In this document: positions 19,201 through 26,931 of the stretch, piece after piece
Layout of the letters: the number at the start of each line of letters is the position of its first letter
Position numbering within the stretch: position 1 is the stretch's first letter
Assembly (NCBI RefSeq): GCF_038396765.1
Contig: NZ_CP150096.1
Span: 4,447,001-4,511,000, forward strand
Reading direction: 5' to 3'
DNA: 64,000 nucleotides
Origin: Chitinophaga caseinilytica
Lineage (GTDB): Bacteria > Bacteroidota > Bacteroidia > Chitinophagales > Chitinophagaceae
Made by a program: the position numbers and the translations under genes
Notes under the pieces: model-generated
The model's database searches: none
Told to the model about the DNA's origin: nothing
Seen by the model: only the letters and a program-made list of their open reading frames with translations

Positions 19201-19620
19201 CGTGCCCGTGCTGTCGGTAACACGGCCTTTCACGGTGAGGAAGGCGAGCTGGCTGCCGGCGGAGCGGATAACGATCAGCTTATTGTCCAGCAGTTCGAAA
19301 TCCAGCCCCGTATTGCTCAGCATGAGCCGGAGCACGTCTTCCAGGAACATATCTTTGGCGGAAACGGTCACCCGCAGGTTGTCCGATATGACCTGGTTGC
19401 TGAAAGCGAACCGGTATTCCGTTCTTTTTTCGAGCTCTTTAAGCGCAACCGCGAGTTTCTTTTCCCTGAAATCCACGTTCAGCCTGTCTTGCGAAAAAGT
19501 TTTCGCCGATAGCTGAAGGGCGGTGAGCAACATGAGCATGCCGCTTATTTTCATAATACGCAAAATTTGGATCCGCCACCGTGGTAACGGCGGACTGGTA
19601 AACACAGGCATTTTTTTCAT
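16264..19620 (-). CDS. SusC/RagA-family TonB-dependent outer-membrane receptor with N-terminal STN domain
   Basis: The 1118-residue protein imports an unknown ligand across the outer membrane with its SusD partner. Order: signal region with ALQLSAKTFSQ; STN domain about 50-115, which contacts a FecR-type anti-sigma factor; carboxypeptidase-like regulatory domain about 128-210 (VKGRVTDSTGTPLPGVTI); plug about 215-325 (DVVVIGYGNTTKRKLNSAVS, TYSVLKDAAATAIYGARGGNG); then a 22-strand barrel ending RTIALGVNVGF. The STN domain together with the upstream fecR and ECF sigma genes predicts ligand-induced transcription of the operon. 119 bases separate it from fecR. Confidence 0.97.
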   Translation of the reverse strand: MKKMPVFTSPPLPRWRIQILRIMKISGMLMLLTALQLSAKTFSQDRLNVDFREKKLAVALKELEKRTEYRFAFSNQVISDNLRVTVSAKDMFLEDVLRLMLSNTGLDFELLDNKLIVIRSAGSQLAFLTVKGRVTDSTGTPLPGVTIAAGKGLGTTTNENGEYQISVDENGQLTFSYIGFLPQTVTVNGRSTIDVVLQSSVDRLSDVVVIGYGNTTKRKLNSAVSTLSMDNVASLPVQSINDAIAGRVHGVIVTRSSGAPGVKSAISIRGGGTPLFVIDNMLRSQNDFENLNPNDIETYSVLKDAAATAIYGARGGNGVILITTKKGKAGQVNINYSYNTIFSQPTLFPKKMGSYDNLKAINDVYIAEGKTPPTHDTTLQFYKDQSKPFIYPNTDWQKIALKDYANEQRHDLSLSSGTKLLTYYASGSYYHQGTNLRTDNNYNDRITYRLNTVSEFEKIQLKVTTGIDGFVEKNSLPNSSTGNGYGALYSHIQNKKPNQLAYNEFGLPSINTTDNPAVELSPLSGYSRNTSRVFNGILGFDWEALFLKGLHFKANGNYNMWNSMSKAWNATAPSYTNGSTTPLLGNPPSLTSGRGDGSTLLLQGFVTYNTTSKGHNIEAMAGYEQANDKSGSLSATRQRYQLMFDQYVAGPTVDQLASGSESESARAGWIGKLGWNYNNKYYVNGTVRYDGNDLLPKEKQWGTFYAFDGGWSLLEEDFLKGIRDRKYLDYLKLRGSYGLTGTLDGIGAFQYVPGYNVNANAWVLNGQPMQGSSEPGSLPSTNFSWYSIRSHNIGMDLATLDNRLTGAVDYFYMRTTGYVTGDTRYSATLGIGLPPVNFDDGAMRREGWEFNLTWNDKIGKDFTYKVGLNFTKFDQLWERAIEDTTAMKNPYTRSSGQSAYLQQGYYNRGFYQNNSDLLYGARRISSINTVAGDLAYEDTNGDGKIDGSDFRNLGSNTFPRINYGVTLDLGYKGITLSAVVMGSGPRDRYLGDVIQGSSAQGILVYDFQKDYWRPDNKDARYPRQVSASGVNGGNNYTGSDFWILKSRFTRLKYLQLGYDLKERLLRHTAVRQFRVFLSGTNLLTISNSKKYFIDPESDTNNYGYPIQRTIALGVNVGF

Positions 19621-19739
19621 ACCTTCGATCTTGGTTTATTTTGATAAAATATGGACATAGCTTTCCCGCCAGGAAAACTTGTCCTGTTTTGGAACCATGG
19701 AGGAATGGCCGGAATCCATTTCTCCATTTTTATTTTTGC

Positions 19740-20798
19740 CTACTTGGTAATGGTGATCTTGTTGCCTGAAATCTCGTAATTGAAATAGTAGGTTTGCTGC
19801 AGAATCTTCAGTATTTCTCCTATGTTCTCATGTGTAAATGTGGCCGTAAACGTATAGCCTTCCACTGCCTTGTCTTTTATATCGATATTTACATTATACC
19901 ATCTTTCCAGTTCCTTGCGGATATCCGCGAACGATTCGTTGACGATTTCGAGCCGCCCTTTCGCCCACACCGTTTCAATAACGGCGCTGTCTTTGGCGCT
20001 ATATGAAAGCGGCAACAGTACCAGTTTTCCGGACTTCCCGTTGACGATCCCCGGATCGCCGCCGGCACGGTTGACGATCATTTTCTGATTGGGCAGCAGC
20101 GGCCAGCGGTGATCGCTGCCGGGTAGTACCAGTTCCACTTTACCGCGGATCAGCGAGGTTTCGATGATCTCTTCTTCAGGATAAGCTTTTACGTTGAACA
20201 GCGTGCCCAGTACGTTGACGTCCTGCCCCTGGCTATGGACGATGAACGGTAATTCCGCGTTGGCCGGCACATCGAACAAAGCTTCTCCGCTCAAATGCAC
20301 TTCGCGGTTCAATGTCGCAAAACCTTCCAACAGCCGCAGGTTCGATCCCGCGCCGAGATAAACGCGGGTACTGTCTGGCAGCACAAAGAACCGGCGCTCG
20401 CCCCGCTGGGTCACATAGGTGAGGGCGCTTTTATTTTCATTCGCTCCTTTGCCATGGGTGGCCATATCCTGCTGCATCCCGCCCTGCTGGACCGTCATCC
20501 CCCAAACCAGCCAGCCCACCAGCGCCGCGGCGGCTACAGCGGCCGCATAGGGCAATATCCGCCTGAAAATGCCACGCCGTTCCGCTTCGAACGAAGTTTC
20601 ATCCATCCCGTCGTGCACTTCCCGTTGCAGCATAATGTGCAGCCCCAGCACGATCTCCGCCGCTTCCTGCATGCGGAGCGCCAGGTCTGGCCGGGCATGG
20701 GCCATCTCTTCCCAAAAAAGGATATCCTCCGCATTCCTGCCTAAACAATAATTGATGAATGAATCGTTGATGATCAGCTCTTCAGTAGTATATTCCAT
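19740..20798 (-). CDS. FecR-family anti-sigma factor
   Basis: The 352-residue product (ATG at 20798; another at 20804) has a cytoplasmic N-terminal sigma-binding part, one membrane segment around LPYAAAVAAAALVGWLVWGM, the periplasmic FecR domain (LTYVTQRGERRFFVLPDSTRVYLGAGSNLRL) and a C-terminal DUF4974-type domain ending YFNYEISGNKITITK. It would hold the ECF sigma inactive until the SusC-type receptor signals through its STN domain. It lies between the sigma gene and susC in the usual order. Confidence 0.93.
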   Translation of the reverse strand: MEYTTEELIINDSFINYCLGRNAEDILFWEEMAHARPDLALRMQEAAEIVLGLHIMLQREVHDGMDETSFEAERRGIFRRILPYAAAVAAAALVGWLVWGMTVQQGGMQQDMATHGKGANENKSALTYVTQRGERRFFVLPDSTRVYLGAGSNLRLLEGFATLNREVHLSGEALFDVPANAELPFIVHSQGQDVNVLGTLFNVKAYPEEEIIETSLIRGKVELVLPGSDHRWPLLPNQKMIVNRAGGDPGIVNGKSGKLVLLPLSYSAKDSAVIETVWAKGRLEIVNESFADIRKELERWYNVNIDIKDKAVEGYTFTATFTHENIGEILKILQQTYYFNYEISGNKITITK

Positions 20799-20881
20799 GG
20801 GCATAAAACGTGGCCTTTACATAATAGACGGAAGGCGAATCCCGATTTACCGGTTTTCGGGAAAATATTTTTAACCTTTTT

Positions 20882-21451
20882 TTACAGTAAGGGAAGGAGG
20901 GAAAGAAGGGAAGAAAGATGGATGCCCGGCGCCCCGGCGCTCAGCTCTTTCCGGAGGAACTTGATGCCCTCGTGCAGCTGGTTGTAAACCGTCCGTTTTT
21001 CGAGGCCTGTACGAAGCGCGATTTCGTCGGTCGACAGCCCCTCGTAATATTTCAGGTACACGATCTGCCGGCTGCGTTTCGGTAATTTATCGAACGCCTT
21101 GCGGATTTTGGCGATCAGTTCGGAGTTGGACTGCACCGCTTCCATCGTATCCTGGATGGAGGGAACGGGGAAGGATTCCGCCACGCCGGCGTCGCAGACT
21201 TTCGGGACTTGCCGGGTACCGCGGTAATGGTCTACCAGTTTGCGGCGGAAAGCGGTGGACAAATATGTTTTGGGATGCTGAATAGTTTGCGGATCGATGT
21301 TTTTTTCCAGCAGGTCCAGGAAAAACTGGGAAATGATATCGCCCAGCTCGTCTCTCCTGAAACCCAGCCGCAGCCCCATATTGATGAAATGCGCGCTGTA
21401 GGAACTATAGCAGTCCTGTACCCATTTGGTAATATTCACTGTTGTCTCCAT
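20882..21451 (-). CDS. ECF RNA polymerase sigma factor
   Basis: The 189-residue product has sigma region 2 (RLGFRRDELGDIISQFFLDLLE, HPKTYLSTAFRRKLVDHYRG) and region 4 (FDKLPKRSRQIVYLKYYEGLSTDEIALRTGLEKRTVYNQLHEGIKFLRKEL as limits), the layout of Bacteroidetes ECF sigma factors paired with FecR. It presumably drives the downstream susCD genes when released by FecR. The gap of 83 bases to fecR is small. The response regulator gene ends 162 bases upstream on the same strand. Confidence 0.94.
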   Translation of the reverse strand: METTVNITKWVQDCYSSYSAHFINMGLRLGFRRDELGDIISQFFLDLLEKNIDPQTIQHPKTYLSTAFRRKLVDHYRGTRQVPKVCDAGVAESFPVPSIQDTMEAVQSNSELIAKIRKAFDKLPKRSRQIVYLKYYEGLSTDEIALRTGLEKRTVYNQLHEGIKFLRKELSAGAPGIHLSSLLSLLPLL

Positions 21452-21613
21452 GTAGCGTGGCGCGTTTCTACTTACATCGTTCAGTTAGGAAGAATCATGT
21501 CAAGCTACATCGTCACACCCAATTCTCAAAATAAAGTGTACGGAAAAATCGATTGTATGTGAGTTTTGTACTTGAATTGGTCAAAATTGCATGAGCGGCG
21601 AGGGCAAACCTGA

Positions 21614-22255
21614 CTACAGGAGTTTCCGTTGCACGGCGGCCATGATGAGCTCGGCCGCGTTCTTCACTTCGAGTTTCTGCATCATGTTCCGGCGATGGGT
21701 TTCTACCGTGAGCGGGCTCAAATGCAGCTCCTGCGCGATGCCGGTGGTCGTTTTCCCTTCTGTGACGAGTTGGAGGACCTGTTTCTCGCGGCGGGTGAGG
21801 GTAGCGGGCGCACGAAGCTCGTCGCGGCCGGGGCGGGCCAGGATTTCGCGGACTTCCCGGCTGAACGCAACGCCGCCGTTCAACGCTTCGTCGAGGCATT
21901 TTTTGAATTCCGCGGCCGAGGCGTTTTTCAGGAGGTAGCCGGAGGCGCCGTTCTGGAGGATCTGGAGGATCATGCTGCGCTCCGCCTGGTTGCTCACGGC
22001 CAGCACAACGGTTTCTGGCGACATGCGCTTGATGTCTTTACACAGATCCAGGCCGTTGGCATCGGGCAGCATGATGTCGAGGAGCACGAGATCGGCGTGG
22101 TTGCGGCCCAGCCAGGCCATGAAAGCGCCGCCCGAAGTGAAGGCGTGCATCCCGGAGATGCCGGGCGTGCCGTGCAGGAGGGTCCGCAGGCCTTCGATGA
22201 CCACGGGATGATCGTCTACGATGGCGATGGTGCGTTCAGTTGTCTGCTTCCACAT
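21614..22255 (-). CDS. NarL/LuxR-type response regulator
   Basis: The 213-residue protein has an N-terminal receiver domain (TIAIVDDHPVVIEGLR, phospho-acceptor Asp60 in DLVLLDIMLPDANGL, late Lys in GASGYLLKNA) and a C-terminal LuxR-type helix-turn-helix (LTRREKQVLQLVTEGKTTTGIAQELHLSPLTVETHRRNMMQKL marks its limits). It overlaps the end of the sensor kinase gene by 20 bases and is its obvious partner. Target genes are not shown by the sequence; the co-oriented ECF/Sus module directly downstream is a plausible target. Confidence 0.95.
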   Translation of the reverse strand: MWKQTTERTIAIVDDHPVVIEGLRTLLHGTPGISGMHAFTSGGAFMAWLGRNHADLVLLDIMLPDANGLDLCKDIKRMSPETVVLAVSNQAERSMILQILQNGASGYLLKNASAAEFKKCLDEALNGGVAFSREVREILARPGRDELRAPATLTRREKQVLQLVTEGKTTTGIAQELHLSPLTVETHRRNMMQKLEVKNAAELIMAAVQRKLL

Positions 22256-24218
22256 GGATTTCTATATTGATGGCGGTGCCTTCGCCGATAACGGAATGAA
22301 TGTCCAGTTTGCCTTTCAGGTAATGGACGCGGTTGCGGATGTTGGTAAGCCCTGTGCCGGTGGATTCCTCCTTCGCCGGAACATCGAACCCCTTTCCGTC
22401 GTCTTCGATGGTGATGAAAAATGTATCCCCGTTCTGGCTGCATTGCAGGATTACTTCTTTCGCATGCGCGTGCCGGATAGCGTTCGCCAATGCTTCCTGG
22501 ACGATGCGGTAAATGGTGACCTGCGTTTGCACGGGAATGTCCGCAGCAATGCCGAAAGCCTGGTAACTGATACGCGTGACGGGGGTGGACAGCGATTCGC
22601 ACAGGTCGCGCAGCGCCGTTTCCAGCCCGAACTTGAACAGGTTCTCCGGCATCATGTTCCGCGCGATGCGGCGAAGCTCATTCACCGAATGATCGAGCTG
22701 GCCGATCACCTGGTCCAGCGGACCACTTTCCTCGCCCGCGGCCATGCCAGACAGCCGGATCTTCATCCCTGCCAGCATGCCGCCTAGCCCATCGTGCAGA
22801 TCGCGCGCCACGCGCCGGCGTTCGCGCTCTTCGCCTTCGAGCATGGCGTGAGAGGTGGCGATCATTTGCCGCTGTTCCATGTCTTTCAGTTTCTGCGAAG
22901 CCAGCCTGCGCCCGTTGCGGTACTGGAAGTAGATAAATACCGCGGAAGCCAGCACCAGCACGCTACCCACGGCCAGCAACCAGAAAGAAAGGCGGGTGTT
23001 ATGACTGGCCAGTTGCGCCTGCCGGGCTTTCGCCTCCAGCGTGGCGATCTTTTCCTGGTGCTCTGCGTTGCGGTAGCGGACTTCCATGGCGCTGATCTCG
23101 TTCCGGAGGTGGCTGGTATGGAAGCTGTCGCTCACGGCACTGTATTTCTTCTGCCATTGGTAAGCCGTGGCGCCGTTGCCCATGGCGGCGTGCGTTTCAG
23201 CCAGTCCGGCATAAACAAGGAGGCGGTTGGTGACCACGGCCATCATTTCCGGCTGGTTGGCGAGATAGGTGATGACGGCCAGGGCTTCCCGGTACCGGCC
23301 GAGGTTATGCAGTGCGTAATACTGTTGCAGTTCGAGGCGCTGCTGCTCGTATCTTTTCTGCAGTTTTCCGGCGATGGCGATCCCTTTGCCGAGGCTTTCC
23401 AACGCGGCCGTCCAGTTTTTGGCGGTATTAAAATAAAGGCTTTCTGCCGCGTAATAGTCGATCCAGTGGTATGAATCCGGATACGGCGCGAGCAATACGC
23501 GTGCGCTGTCGAGCATTTCAGGGGCCTGGCCGTTGCGCTCCCACAGGCTGGAATTTTCCGCCAGGGCGATGTAGGTGACAAGGAGCTGGTCTGGCGGCGA
23601 GTGGCCTTCGCGCAGCACGCGCAGTGCGGTGCGCATGTATTCGTCTGCCACATCGTGCTGGCCCTGGTTACGGAAAACGTAGCCGATGCCCAGGTAGTGC
23701 TTGCCGATGAGGGAACTGTCGCCCGTACGGCGGGCGAGGGGAATGGCTTTGTTGAGGAGGATATCCGTGAATTGTTTGGGATCGTCCTGGAAAAGCCGGA
23801 GCCCGCCGTAGCGGTGCCATGCTTTGGACCGTACGGCGAGCGCGAGGCTGTCGGCGAAAGGAGAGAGGAGGGAATCTGCCTGCAGATACAGGCGCGCTGC
23901 GGCGTCGCGGTCCGTTTGTGAGATCAGGAGGGCGGAGTAATAGGGATGGAGGGCTTTGGCGAGAGGCGAGCCTTTTGCCCATTGCAGCCCTTCGGAAATG
24001 AGGTACGCGGCCTGCAGGGTATCTCGCGTGGCGAGGTGCTCGGCCAGTTGGAAGGCCGCCACGGCCCGGGCGCTGTCGGTCGGGGCGGCAGCAATGGCCG
24101 TACGCAGGCTATCCTGGTACAGCCTGCTGTTCAATTGTTGTGCCCTTGCCGGTAAGCCGCCCGCCACCGCGAGGCAGCAGGCGAAAAAGATTCGCATCAT
24201 ACGGATGAATTCCACCAT
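22236..24218 (-). CDS. Sensor histidine kinase with N-terminal TPR-like periplasmic region
   Basis: The product is up to 660 residues. An internal ATG at 24200 (MMRIFFACCLAVAGGLPARAQ) gives a more usual signal peptide. The long helical sensor region (about 30-380) has TPR-like periodicity, followed by a coiled segment, one transmembrane helix around FWLLAVGSVLVLASAVFIYF, a HisKA_3 dimerisation domain with phospho-acceptor His in RRRVARDLHDGLGGMLAG, and a HATPase domain (NAIRHAHAKEV, EDDGKGFD, GTGLTNIRNRV). This is the NarX/DesK-like class that pairs with NarL-type regulators. The gene overlaps its regulator by 20 bases. Confidence 0.94.
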   Translation of the reverse strand: MVEFIRMMRIFFACCLAVAGGLPARAQQLNSRLYQDSLRTAIAAAPTDSARAVAAFQLAEHLATRDTLQAAYLISEGLQWAKGSPLAKALHPYYSALLISQTDRDAAARLYLQADSLLSPFADSLALAVRSKAWHRYGGLRLFQDDPKQFTDILLNKAIPLARRTGDSSLIGKHYLGIGYVFRNQGQHDVADEYMRTALRVLREGHSPPDQLLVTYIALAENSSLWERNGQAPEMLDSARVLLAPYPDSYHWIDYYAAESLYFNTAKNWTAALESLGKGIAIAGKLQKRYEQQRLELQQYYALHNLGRYREALAVITYLANQPEMMAVVTNRLLVYAGLAETHAAMGNGATAYQWQKKYSAVSDSFHTSHLRNEISAMEVRYRNAEHQEKIATLEAKARQAQLASHNTRLSFWLLAVGSVLVLASAVFIYFQYRNGRRLASQKLKDMEQRQMIATSHAMLEGEERERRRVARDLHDGLGGMLAGMKIRLSGMAAGEESGPLDQVIGQLDHSVNELRRIARNMMPENLFKFGLETALRDLCESLSTPVTRISYQAFGIAADIPVQTQVTIYRIVQEALANAIRHAHAKEVILQCSQNGDTFFITIEDDGKGFDVPAKEESTGTGLTNIRNRVHYLKGKLDIHSVIGEGTAINIEIHVEADN

Positions 24219-24313
24219 ACGAAGCTACGGCAGAAAGACGCACCGCCCAATACCGGTTTACAGGTAGAAAAAATCACCCGGTTACGGCGATTGACCTGCT
24301 TTTTTATGAAACT

Positions 24314-24455
24314 TATTTTTGTAGTATCCCATCCAAGGTTGACAACATTACTGATTCATCATCCCCCAAAAATCTAAATCGGCAACTAAAATCCTCATCA
24401 AACTAAGCAGGATGTCAGCGAGCCACACGCCCGGATTCACTCCGGGCGTACCTTT
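24314..24455 (+). ncRNA. Possible small RNA or leader unit (promoter box to hairpin)
   Basis: A TATTTTTG box (TAnnTTTG) at 24314-24321 is followed about 105 bases later by a perfect nine-pair hairpin ACGCCCGGA / TCCGGGCGT (24427-24449) with a five-base loop and the tail ACCTTTTCCC. No ORF lies between. No -33 TTTG is seen, and the tail is only moderately U-rich, so this is tentative. Confidence 0.3.
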
Positions 24456-24521
24456 TCCCGCAACGCCCGGAAAAAAATGTACGCTTTTGTAAAAAATATT
24501 TGCGCAATTGTAAAAAATCCC

Positions 24522-24529
24522 TACCTTTG
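24522..24529 (+). promoter_or_regulatory. -7 box of second tRNA-Arg gene
   Basis: TACCTTTG (TAnnTTTG) lies 20 bases before the tRNA. The flank CTACnTTTGCATCCCGT is shared with copy 1. Confidence 0.7.
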
Positions 24530-24549
24530 CATCCCGTCAAACACGGACT

Positions 24550-24623
24550 GGCTGCGTAGCTCAACTGAATAGAGCATCTGACTACGGATCAGAAGGTTTC
24601 AGGTTTGAATCCTGACGCGGTCA
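24550..24623 (+). tRNA. tRNA-Arg (anticodon ACG), copy 2
   Basis: The 74 bases are identical to 13664-13737, with the same cloverleaf and anticodon ACG in loop CTACGGA. CCA is not encoded. Confidence 0.97.
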
Positions 24624-24633
24624 CAAAAAAACG

Positions 24634-24665
24634 AAAGGTCTTCAGGCAACTGAAGGCCTTTTTCA
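24634..24665 (+). terminator. Terminator of tRNA-Arg copy 2
   Basis: Twelve-pair stem AAAGGTCTTCAG / CTGAAGGCCTTT with a GCAA tetraloop followed by TTC; the T-run overlaps the stem end. Confidence 0.88.
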
Positions 24666-24752
24666 TGTATGGCCATTTCCACCAAAAAGCAACGCCCGCA
24701 GCACGTAAAGTACCGCGGGCGCTGACATATAATGGAAGATGTATGATGCAGA

Positions 24753-24995
24753 TTAATTATACACCGGCCGCTGGTGTACGATCTCGTTGGCCAGCTGGTA
24801 GAGGAACTGCACATCGAAGTCCTCTTCGTGGTTCAATGGCCGTAGCCCGCAATGCCGGTCGCGCGTGAAGGAAATCTCCGTTCCATCGACCCACACGCTG
24901 ATCTTGCAATAGGGGCCGGTAAGGGTGATCTGTACCGGCAGCTCGAACGTCTTGCCGCCATAATGCATTTGAATGTGATACTGTTCGGTTGTCAT
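24753..24995 (-). CDS. Hypothetical protein, 80 residues
   Basis: I do not recognise the family. The product (MTTEQYHIQMHYGGKTFELP) is soluble-looking, with alternating hydrophobic residues suggesting beta strands in the first 50 residues (VQITLTGPYCKISVWVDGTE) and a helical C-terminus ending in YQLANEIVHQRPVYN. The pattern KTFELPVQIT...CKISVWVDGTEISFTRD suggests a small beta-sheet protein. It has an ATG start at 24995 and lies downstream of another small minus-strand ORF and the unknown four-gene cassette, but after that cassette's terminator. Confidence 0.6.
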   Translation of the reverse strand: MTTEQYHIQMHYGGKTFELPVQITLTGPYCKISVWVDGTEISFTRDRHCGLRPLNHEEDFDVQFLYQLANEIVHQRPVYN

Positions 24996-25023
24996 AAGGA
25001 TGCTGGTTTAAAAATTCACATGA

Positions 25024-25203
25024 TCATATCCCTTGTCCAAGGAACATCCAGTACAATTGCATCAACAAGGATGCCAGCAATTGGCGAAACATGGGCAACG
25101 CAAGGACCAATAATACAAAAGTAACGGCCCACGAAATGAGGGTGGAAGATAGCGTCCAGCGGGCGGGGCGCGCATGTGCCCGGGGCAGTTCTGCGTAAAT
25201 CAT
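25024..25203 (-). CDS. Hypothetical small membrane protein, 59 residues
   Basis: From an ATG at 25203 (a GTG at 25245 is also in frame) the product starts MIYAELPRAHARPARWTLSS, then has one long hydrophobic stretch (STLISWAVTFVLLVLALPMF) and a second moderately hydrophobic stretch near the C-terminus. It could be a single-pass inner-membrane peptide. Family unknown. Coding status is uncertain because the ORF is short, but base composition and position between two other minus-strand genes are compatible. Confidence 0.4.
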   Translation of the reverse strand: MIYAELPRAHARPARWTLSSTLISWAVTFVLLVLALPMFRQLLASLLMQLYWMFLGQGI

Positions 25204-25317
25204 GAGCGTCGTTTTTACGTGAAGTAATCGGCTTGCTTGATTCACTGGAGCGTAACGTCGTTGCGATCAGGTCGTACCAAATATACCCCGATTTCCCCGC
25301 ATTTGCCGGAAAATTAA

Positions 25318-25341
25318 AGCGCCCCTCACAATCAGGGCGCT
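25318..25341 (-). terminator. Terminator of the four-gene DUF2589-type cassette
   Basis: Seven-pair stem AGCGCCC / GGGCGCT with a ten-base loop; the minus-strand tail is TTAATTTTCC. It lies about 80 bases after the last gene of the cassette. Confidence 0.7.
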
Positions 25342-25420
25342 ATCTGATAACATTTATACATATGTGAAAATAAGCGATATCTCAGGTTGTGGAGGGATTT
25401 CCCCGCGGCATACGGCCGTT

Positions 25421-26014
25421 CTACAACTTCGCCACACCCTGTACCAACGGCGGCACTACTTCTTCGAGCAGCAGGAACACATCGGGCAGGCTCACCATTG
25501 TCAGCACCCGCTTTTGCCCCAGCGCGATGTTGCGGTCGGAGCCGAGGGTTTTCCAGAGCTGGAGGTATTCCGCTTCGGTGTTGACCGACAACAACAACCT
25601 GTCGTCGATAATCCCTTCCTGGAACCCCGCCACGATGATCTGCCCGATCATGGCCGCGGCTTCTTCCAGTTTGCTGCGCGACGCGGTATAATCTTCCCGC
25701 AGCACGGTTTCCAGTCCGCGGAGCACCTTCAGCATGGCCGATTGTTTCATTTCGCCACGGCGAACGGTCACTTTTTCCAGCGTGCAGGGGTCGAGCCCTT
25801 TCTCGGCGGCCGACCATTCCGCCCGCAACAGCTGTAACTGGCTTTCGCGGTCGGGGAGACCTTTGTCCTTGTAATCTGCGTTCACACGGTCGAGCAGCGC
25901 GCGCAGGGCCGTATCGGTATCGTAATCTTTCCGGCTGTATTTTTCAGTCACGGTGTTGAGCGCAGCCAGCAGGGCGGCGAGGTCTTGCCGGATCTGGTGA
26001 TGGAACCTTTGCAT
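25421..26014 (-). CDS. Unknown helical protein, fourth gene of DUF2589-type cassette
   Basis: I do not recognise this 197-residue protein. It looks mostly alpha-helical: QIRQDLAALLAALNTVTEKY, ALRALLDRVNADYKDKG, SKLEEAAAMIGQIIVAGFQE and DVFLLLEEVVPPLVQGVAKL are amphipathic or hydrophobic stretches. There is no signal peptide and no clear transmembrane helix, so it is probably cytoplasmic. It starts 9 bases after the stop of the third cassette gene, which implies cotranscription and likely a shared complex. A terminator follows. No catalytic motif is visible. Confidence 0.75.
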   Translation of the reverse strand: MQRFHHQIRQDLAALLAALNTVTEKYSRKDYDTDTALRALLDRVNADYKDKGLPDRESQLQLLRAEWSAAEKGLDPCTLEKVTVRRGEMKQSAMLKVLRGLETVLREDYTASRSKLEEAAAMIGQIIVAGFQEGIIDDRLLLSVNTEAEYLQLWKTLGSDRNIALGQKRVLTMVSLPDVFLLLEEVVPPLVQGVAKL

Positions 26015-26023
26015 GGCGGCGGT

Positions 26024-26851
26024 TTATTCGAATTCTACAATTTGCTGGTCCTGGCCCGTTTCCTCGTTGCGCACCGTTTTCACGAACACGCCTTCTTCCT
26101 GGATCTTTGCCTTGATGGTAAACACGGTAGCGTCGCTGCTGCCGTTTTTCACGATGTTGGTTTCGGGGTTCACAAGGAGGTTTTCCATCTTGCTCTGCGT
26201 CACCATCGTGTATTCCTTGATGCGCGTCACCACTTCGGCCACCATTTGGGTAAACATTTCGTTGCCGGGATATTGCTCTTTATAAAACGCATTCAGATTA
26301 TATTGCACGAGCCGCGCGTTGAAAATCTCCGCCAGGCAAACCTGCGCGATGTTCTCCGGCCTGGTGGGCTCGCTGTTTTCTTTCAGCAGGCGGTAAAATT
26401 TATCGATCGGGTCTTCCGCAGGAACGGCCGCCGCGATCGCTTTTTTGCTTTTCCGCGGGCGAACGAGCGAGGTTTCGTATTCGACCGGCTGGCGGAAGAT
26501 GGGGATATCGAACACATCGTCTTTCACGTTTTCCGGGCTCTGGCCGAGTTTCGACTTTTGGATCAGCAGCGTCTGGATGGCGGAGTTGACACGGTTGTTG
26601 ACGTATTTGGCGAAATCTTCCGCCGGCATGGTGAAGGCCATGGCGTTGGAGAATTTGGCGGAAGAAATGAGCACGGGGATGGTGAGCTCCATTTCCGGGA
26701 TCTTGAACCGGGGAACGGAGAAATGCTTCAGCACATCGTCTTTGGAATATGCGATCGCCATGTCTTTGGCCACACGGTCTGCATGATCGCGGGCGCGGGT
26801 GATCTCGGAGAAAATGAAACCGACGTAGTCTGCCAGGGTGATGTTTGACAT
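26024..26851 (-). CDS. Unknown protein, third gene of DUF2589-type cassette
   Basis: The 275-residue product starts MSNITLADYVGFIFSEITRA. The segment LKHFSVPRFKIPEMELTIPVLIS is followed by helices and a Pro/Ala/Lys linker (RPRKSKKAIAAAVPAEDP), then a C-terminal region with AKIQEEGVFVKTVRNEETG. The N-terminal plan (a helix with many Ala/Asp, then a strand-like ELTIPVLI) resembles the DUF2589-type layout of its two upstream neighbours (helix followed by VPLISLVPV), but I cannot place it in a named family. No signal peptide or membrane helix. Gap to the next gene is 9 bases. Confidence 0.75.
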   Translation of the reverse strand: MSNITLADYVGFIFSEITRARDHADRVAKDMAIAYSKDDVLKHFSVPRFKIPEMELTIPVLISSAKFSNAMAFTMPAEDFAKYVNNRVNSAIQTLLIQKSKLGQSPENVKDDVFDIPIFRQPVEYETSLVRPRKSKKAIAAAVPAEDPIDKFYRLLKENSEPTRPENIAQVCLAEIFNARLVQYNLNAFYKEQYPGNEMFTQMVAEVVTRIKEYTMVTQSKMENLLVNPETNIVKNGSSDATVFTIKAKIQEEGVFVKTVRNEETGQDQQIVEFE

Positions 26852-26931
26852 GTTGCTTAATGTTGAAGGCTACGAAAAGGGAAAAAGCGGCGCCCGGTGC
26901 CGGGGGCCCGGATGCGGGCGCCGGTATGAAA

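Larger units (their letters stand above)
24219..24549. other. Intergenic region between the sensor kinase and tRNA-Arg copy 2
   Basis: About 330 bases with no ORF. It holds a possible small-RNA unit at 24314-24455 and the tRNA promoter near 24522. The first 95 bases should contain the kinase promoter on the minus strand, which I could not identify. Confidence 0.6.

Noticed and set aside
13879..24218. Complete polysaccharide-utilisation locus
   Set aside because: SusC, SusD and regulators are present but no glycoside hydrolase, sulfatase or polysaccharide lyase is linked, so the substrate and the PUL label are not supported.
13664..24623. Integrative element with attL/attR at the tRNA copies
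   Set aside because: Both copies are complete tRNA genes with their own promoters and terminators, and there is no integrase or relaxase between them. Kept only as a recombination hypothesis.
25332..25817. 161-residue minus-strand ORF overlapping the fourth cassette gene
   Set aside because: Arg/Gly/Ala-rich shadow in another frame of the 197-residue helical protein gene, which has better coding character and gene spacing.
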